Source: Oligoflexaceae bacterium
Lineage (GTDB): Bacteria > Bdellovibrionota_B > Oligoflexia > Oligoflexales > Oligoflexaceae
NCBI GenBank assembly: GCA_947474445.1
Contig: CANJJY010000189.1
Location: 1 to 8,409, forward strand
Direction: 5' to 3'
DNA length: 8,409 nucleotides
Below the pieces are notes generated by a model. That model saw nothing but the letters and a program-made list of their open reading frames with translations. It ran no database searches and was not told the DNA's origin. The stretch's first letter is position 1. The number at the start of each line of letters is the position of its first letter. Both the position numbers and the translations under genes were made by a program. This document shows, in pieces, positions 6,532-8,409 of the stretch.

Positions 6532-8409
6532 TTGAAACTGATTATCGCTGAAAAACCGTCGGTCGCTCGCGATTTGGCCCAAGCCCTCCAGGTGCCGATC
6601 AAAGGCCGCCACTATTTTCAGAGCGCCACATATTATGTCAGCTGGGCACTAGGACACTTAGTCGGTCTCGCCGAACCCCACGACATGGATCCAGCCTGGC
6701 GCAAGTGGCGGGAAGCCGACCTGCCTATTCTGCCACGCAGCTGGCCTCTGGTCGTGTCACCATCGACAGCGGAACAATTTGAACAGCTGCAGGCCTTGAT
6801 GCAAAAACCGGAGGTGACCACCGTCATCGCCGCGACGGATGCCGGGCGCGAAGGTGAGCTGATCTTTCGTTACATTTACGAGCGCGCGGGTTGCCGGAAA
6901 CCTGTACAGCGCTTGTGGCTCTCATCGCTGACAGAAGACAGCATCCGCGCGGCATTTTCTCAGCTGCGCCCCGGCTCGGATTTCGATCGCTTGGCGGACA
7001 ATGCGCGCGGTCGATCGCGGGCTGACTGGCTCGTCGGTTTCAATCTCTCACGGGCCTATTCCCTTCGTTTCAACGAGCGATGGTCGGTCGGTCGCGTGCA
7101 GACGCCGACCCTGGCGATGATAGTCGAGCGCACGCTGGCCATTCAGAGTTTTGTGCCGGAGCCTTATCGCGAGATTGAAGCGTACTTTAAAACCGGTGCG
7201 CATCCATCCTTTCGCGCCTTTTATTTTGAGCCGCAGCCGGGTGCCCTGCGCGGCGAGGCCTATCGATTTAAGGTCGACGATCCGCGCCTCCCCCTCATCG
7301 AGCAGCGGGCGCGCACGGGAGAGGCGCGCGTGGTCAGGCGCAGTGACAAAGAGCAGAGTCTACCGCCGCCCAAATTATTTGATCTGACTGAATTGCAAAA
7401 AGAAGCGAACCGGCTGTTCGGATACCAGGCCAAGCAAACGCTCGATTTCGCGCAGCGCCTCTACGAGTCTTACAAGCTGATCACCTACCCGCGCACCGAC
7501 AGCCGCCATCTCAGTCAGGACGTAGCGCAGGCGCTGCCGTCTGTCGTCCAGGCCCTGCGCGAGCCCTATGAAGACTGCGGACTCCATGCGCGCACCGGCG
7601 TCACACCGCTCGGGCCTACCCATGTCGATGACAAAAAGGTCAGCGATCACCATGCGATCATTCCCGTCGGCAAGCGTCCGGGTCAATTGCCCGAGGCCGA
7701 AGGCAAAATCTTTGACCTCATCGTCAGACGTCTGCTGATGGCTTGGCAGGATGATTATGTCTCGAGTCAGAGTCTGCTCGATATCACGATCACCGATGCG
7801 GGCTCTGGCGATGCGGATCACTATCTGGCAAGTGCTCGCATCGCGATAAAAAAGGGCTGGAAGACGCTCGAACTGAGAAGCTCGCGAGACGTCGCCCCCT
7901 TGCCGCCGCTGCAGCCCGGCGAGAATCTAATGGTAGAAAAGGTCAAGATACTCGACAAAGCCACGCAGGCTCCGCCGGCTTTCAATGATGCTTCGCTGCT
8001 CAACAGCATGGCTTCGGCGGGCAGTCGTTTGGATGACAAGGAATTGACCGATATTCTCCGCGAGCGAGGACTGGGCACTCCGGCGACGCGGGCCGCCATC
8101 ATCGAGAATCTGCTGCAAAAGACCTACGTCGAGCGCAGAGAGAAAACGCTTTGGGCGACCGACCTAGGGACGCGATTGATTCAATCGGTGCATCCGACGG
8201 TCTGCAGTGCCGCTCTCACGGGCGAATGGGAAGCCAAGCTTCATCAAATCGAAACGGGTCATCTATCGCTAGAGCGATTCATGCAGGACATCGAGGGGTA
8301 TGTGAGAGAGATGGTCGACATAGTAAAAAGTAAGGAAGCACCAGCAGCAGCGAGCCCAAAGCCACATCAACCCTCACCCCAAAACCCGATCCCCGCCCCC
8401 GTCCCCACC
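6532..8409 (+). CDS. topB: DNA topoisomerase III (type IA), C-terminus cut by window edge
   Basis: 626 codons are open to the right edge with no stop. TopB is a type IA topoisomerase that cuts one DNA strand through a 5'-phosphotyrosine and helps unlink replicating or recombining chromosomes. The TTG start gives the family N-terminus (KLIIAEKPSVARDLAQAL). The Toprim domain carries Glu7 and the acidic motif DAGREGE (Asp103, Glu107). The stretch GHLVGLAEP followed later by LPILPRSW is typical of TopB rather than TopA. The active-site segment ITYPRTDS places the catalytic tyrosine at 319 and the conserved arginine at 321. Later family motifs include DHHAIIP and the GLGTPATRAAIIENL segment. The type IA core ends near residue 598. 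A Pro/Ala-rich stretch (about 601-626) then runs into the edge and is probably a linker to a C-terminal zinc-finger or basic domain outside the window. It is transcribed divergently from the acyltransferase. Confidence 0.96.
   Translation, partial: MKLIIAEKPSVARDLAQALQVPIKGRHYFQSATYYVSWALGHLVGLAEPHDMDPAWRKWREADLPILPRSWPLVVSPSTAEQFEQLQALMQKPEVTTVIAATDAGREGELIFRYIYERAGCRKPVQRLWLSSLTEDSIRAAFSQLRPGSDFDRLADNARGRSRADWLVGFNLSRAYSLRFNERWSVGRVQTPTLAMIVERTLAIQSFVPEPYREIEAYFKTGAHPSFRAFYFEPQPGALRGEAYRFKVDDPRLPLIEQRARTGEARVVRRSDKEQSLPPPKLFDLTELQKEANRLFGYQAKQTLDFAQRLYESYKLITYPRTDSRHLSQDVAQALPSVVQALREPYEDCGLHARTGVTPLGPTHVDDKKVSDHHAIIPVGKRPGQLPEAEGKIFDLIVRRLLMAWQDDYVSSQSLLDITITDAGSGDADHYLASARIAIKKGWKTLELRSSRDVAPLPPLQPGENLMVEKVKILDKATQAPPAFNDASLLNSMASAGSRLDDKELTDILRERGLGTPATRAAIIENLLQKTYVERREKTLWATDLGTRLIQSVHPTVCSAALTGEWEAKLHQIETGHLSLERFMQDIEGYVREMVDIVKSKEAPAAASPKPHQPSPQNPIPAPVPT

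Noticed and set aside
1..8409. Search for CRISPR arrays, insertion sequences, toxin-antitoxin pairs, phage genes or a novel defence locus
   Set aside because: No direct-repeat array, transposase, integrase or clustered small-gene pair is visible. All large frames are explained by envelope or DNA-metabolism genes, so I do not claim a new system here.

Overview
The window comes from a diderm (Gram-negative) bacterium. It carries a late lipid A acyltransferase-type gene, an AsmA-family envelope protein and two lipoprotein precursors with clear lipoboxes. Base composition is moderately GC-rich inside most genes and lower around the first lipoprotein and in parts of the noncoding DNA. GTG and TTG starts are used with good Shine-Dalgarno (SD) sequences. 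A delta-proteobacterial or Bdellovibrionota/Oligoflexia-like source is plausible from the overall style, but this is a weak inference and nothing here fixes the taxon.

Layout, left to right. (1) Base 1 to 744, minus strand: a lipoprotein of unknown function, cut by the left edge. (2) 745-1340: about 600 bases with no convincing gene, holding a GC-rich stretch that could fold and two AT-rich stretches. It separates two divergent lipoprotein genes. (3) 1341-2123, plus: a second lipoprotein of unknown function with a Ser/Thr-rich linker and a cysteine-containing C-terminal domain. (4) 2116-3129, minus: an endonuclease/exonuclease/phosphatase (EEP) superfamily protein that overlaps gene 3 tail-to-tail by 8 bases. 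(5) 3275-5269, plus: an AsmA-family protein. (6) 5341-6273, minus: an LpxL/HtrB-type acyltransferase. (7) 6532 to the right edge, plus: DNA topoisomerase III (topB), cut inside a proline-rich tail. Genes 1 and 7 are open at the window edges, so a search requiring both a start and a stop misses them; both were read by hand.

The six genes alternate strand one by one (-,+,-,+,-,+), so no two can share an operon and each needs its own promoter. Four of the six products act in the envelope: two lipoproteins, AsmA, and the acyltransferase that finishes lipid A. TopB works on DNA and the EEP protein may act on nucleic acid or on a phosphoester. I found no mobile element, CRISPR array, tRNA, rRNA or defence system. 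The region looks like ordinary chromosome. The best leads are the foldable noncoding block (about 920-1030), the perfect 8-base dyad between genes 4 and 5, the two unrecognised lipoproteins, and the TopB tail.
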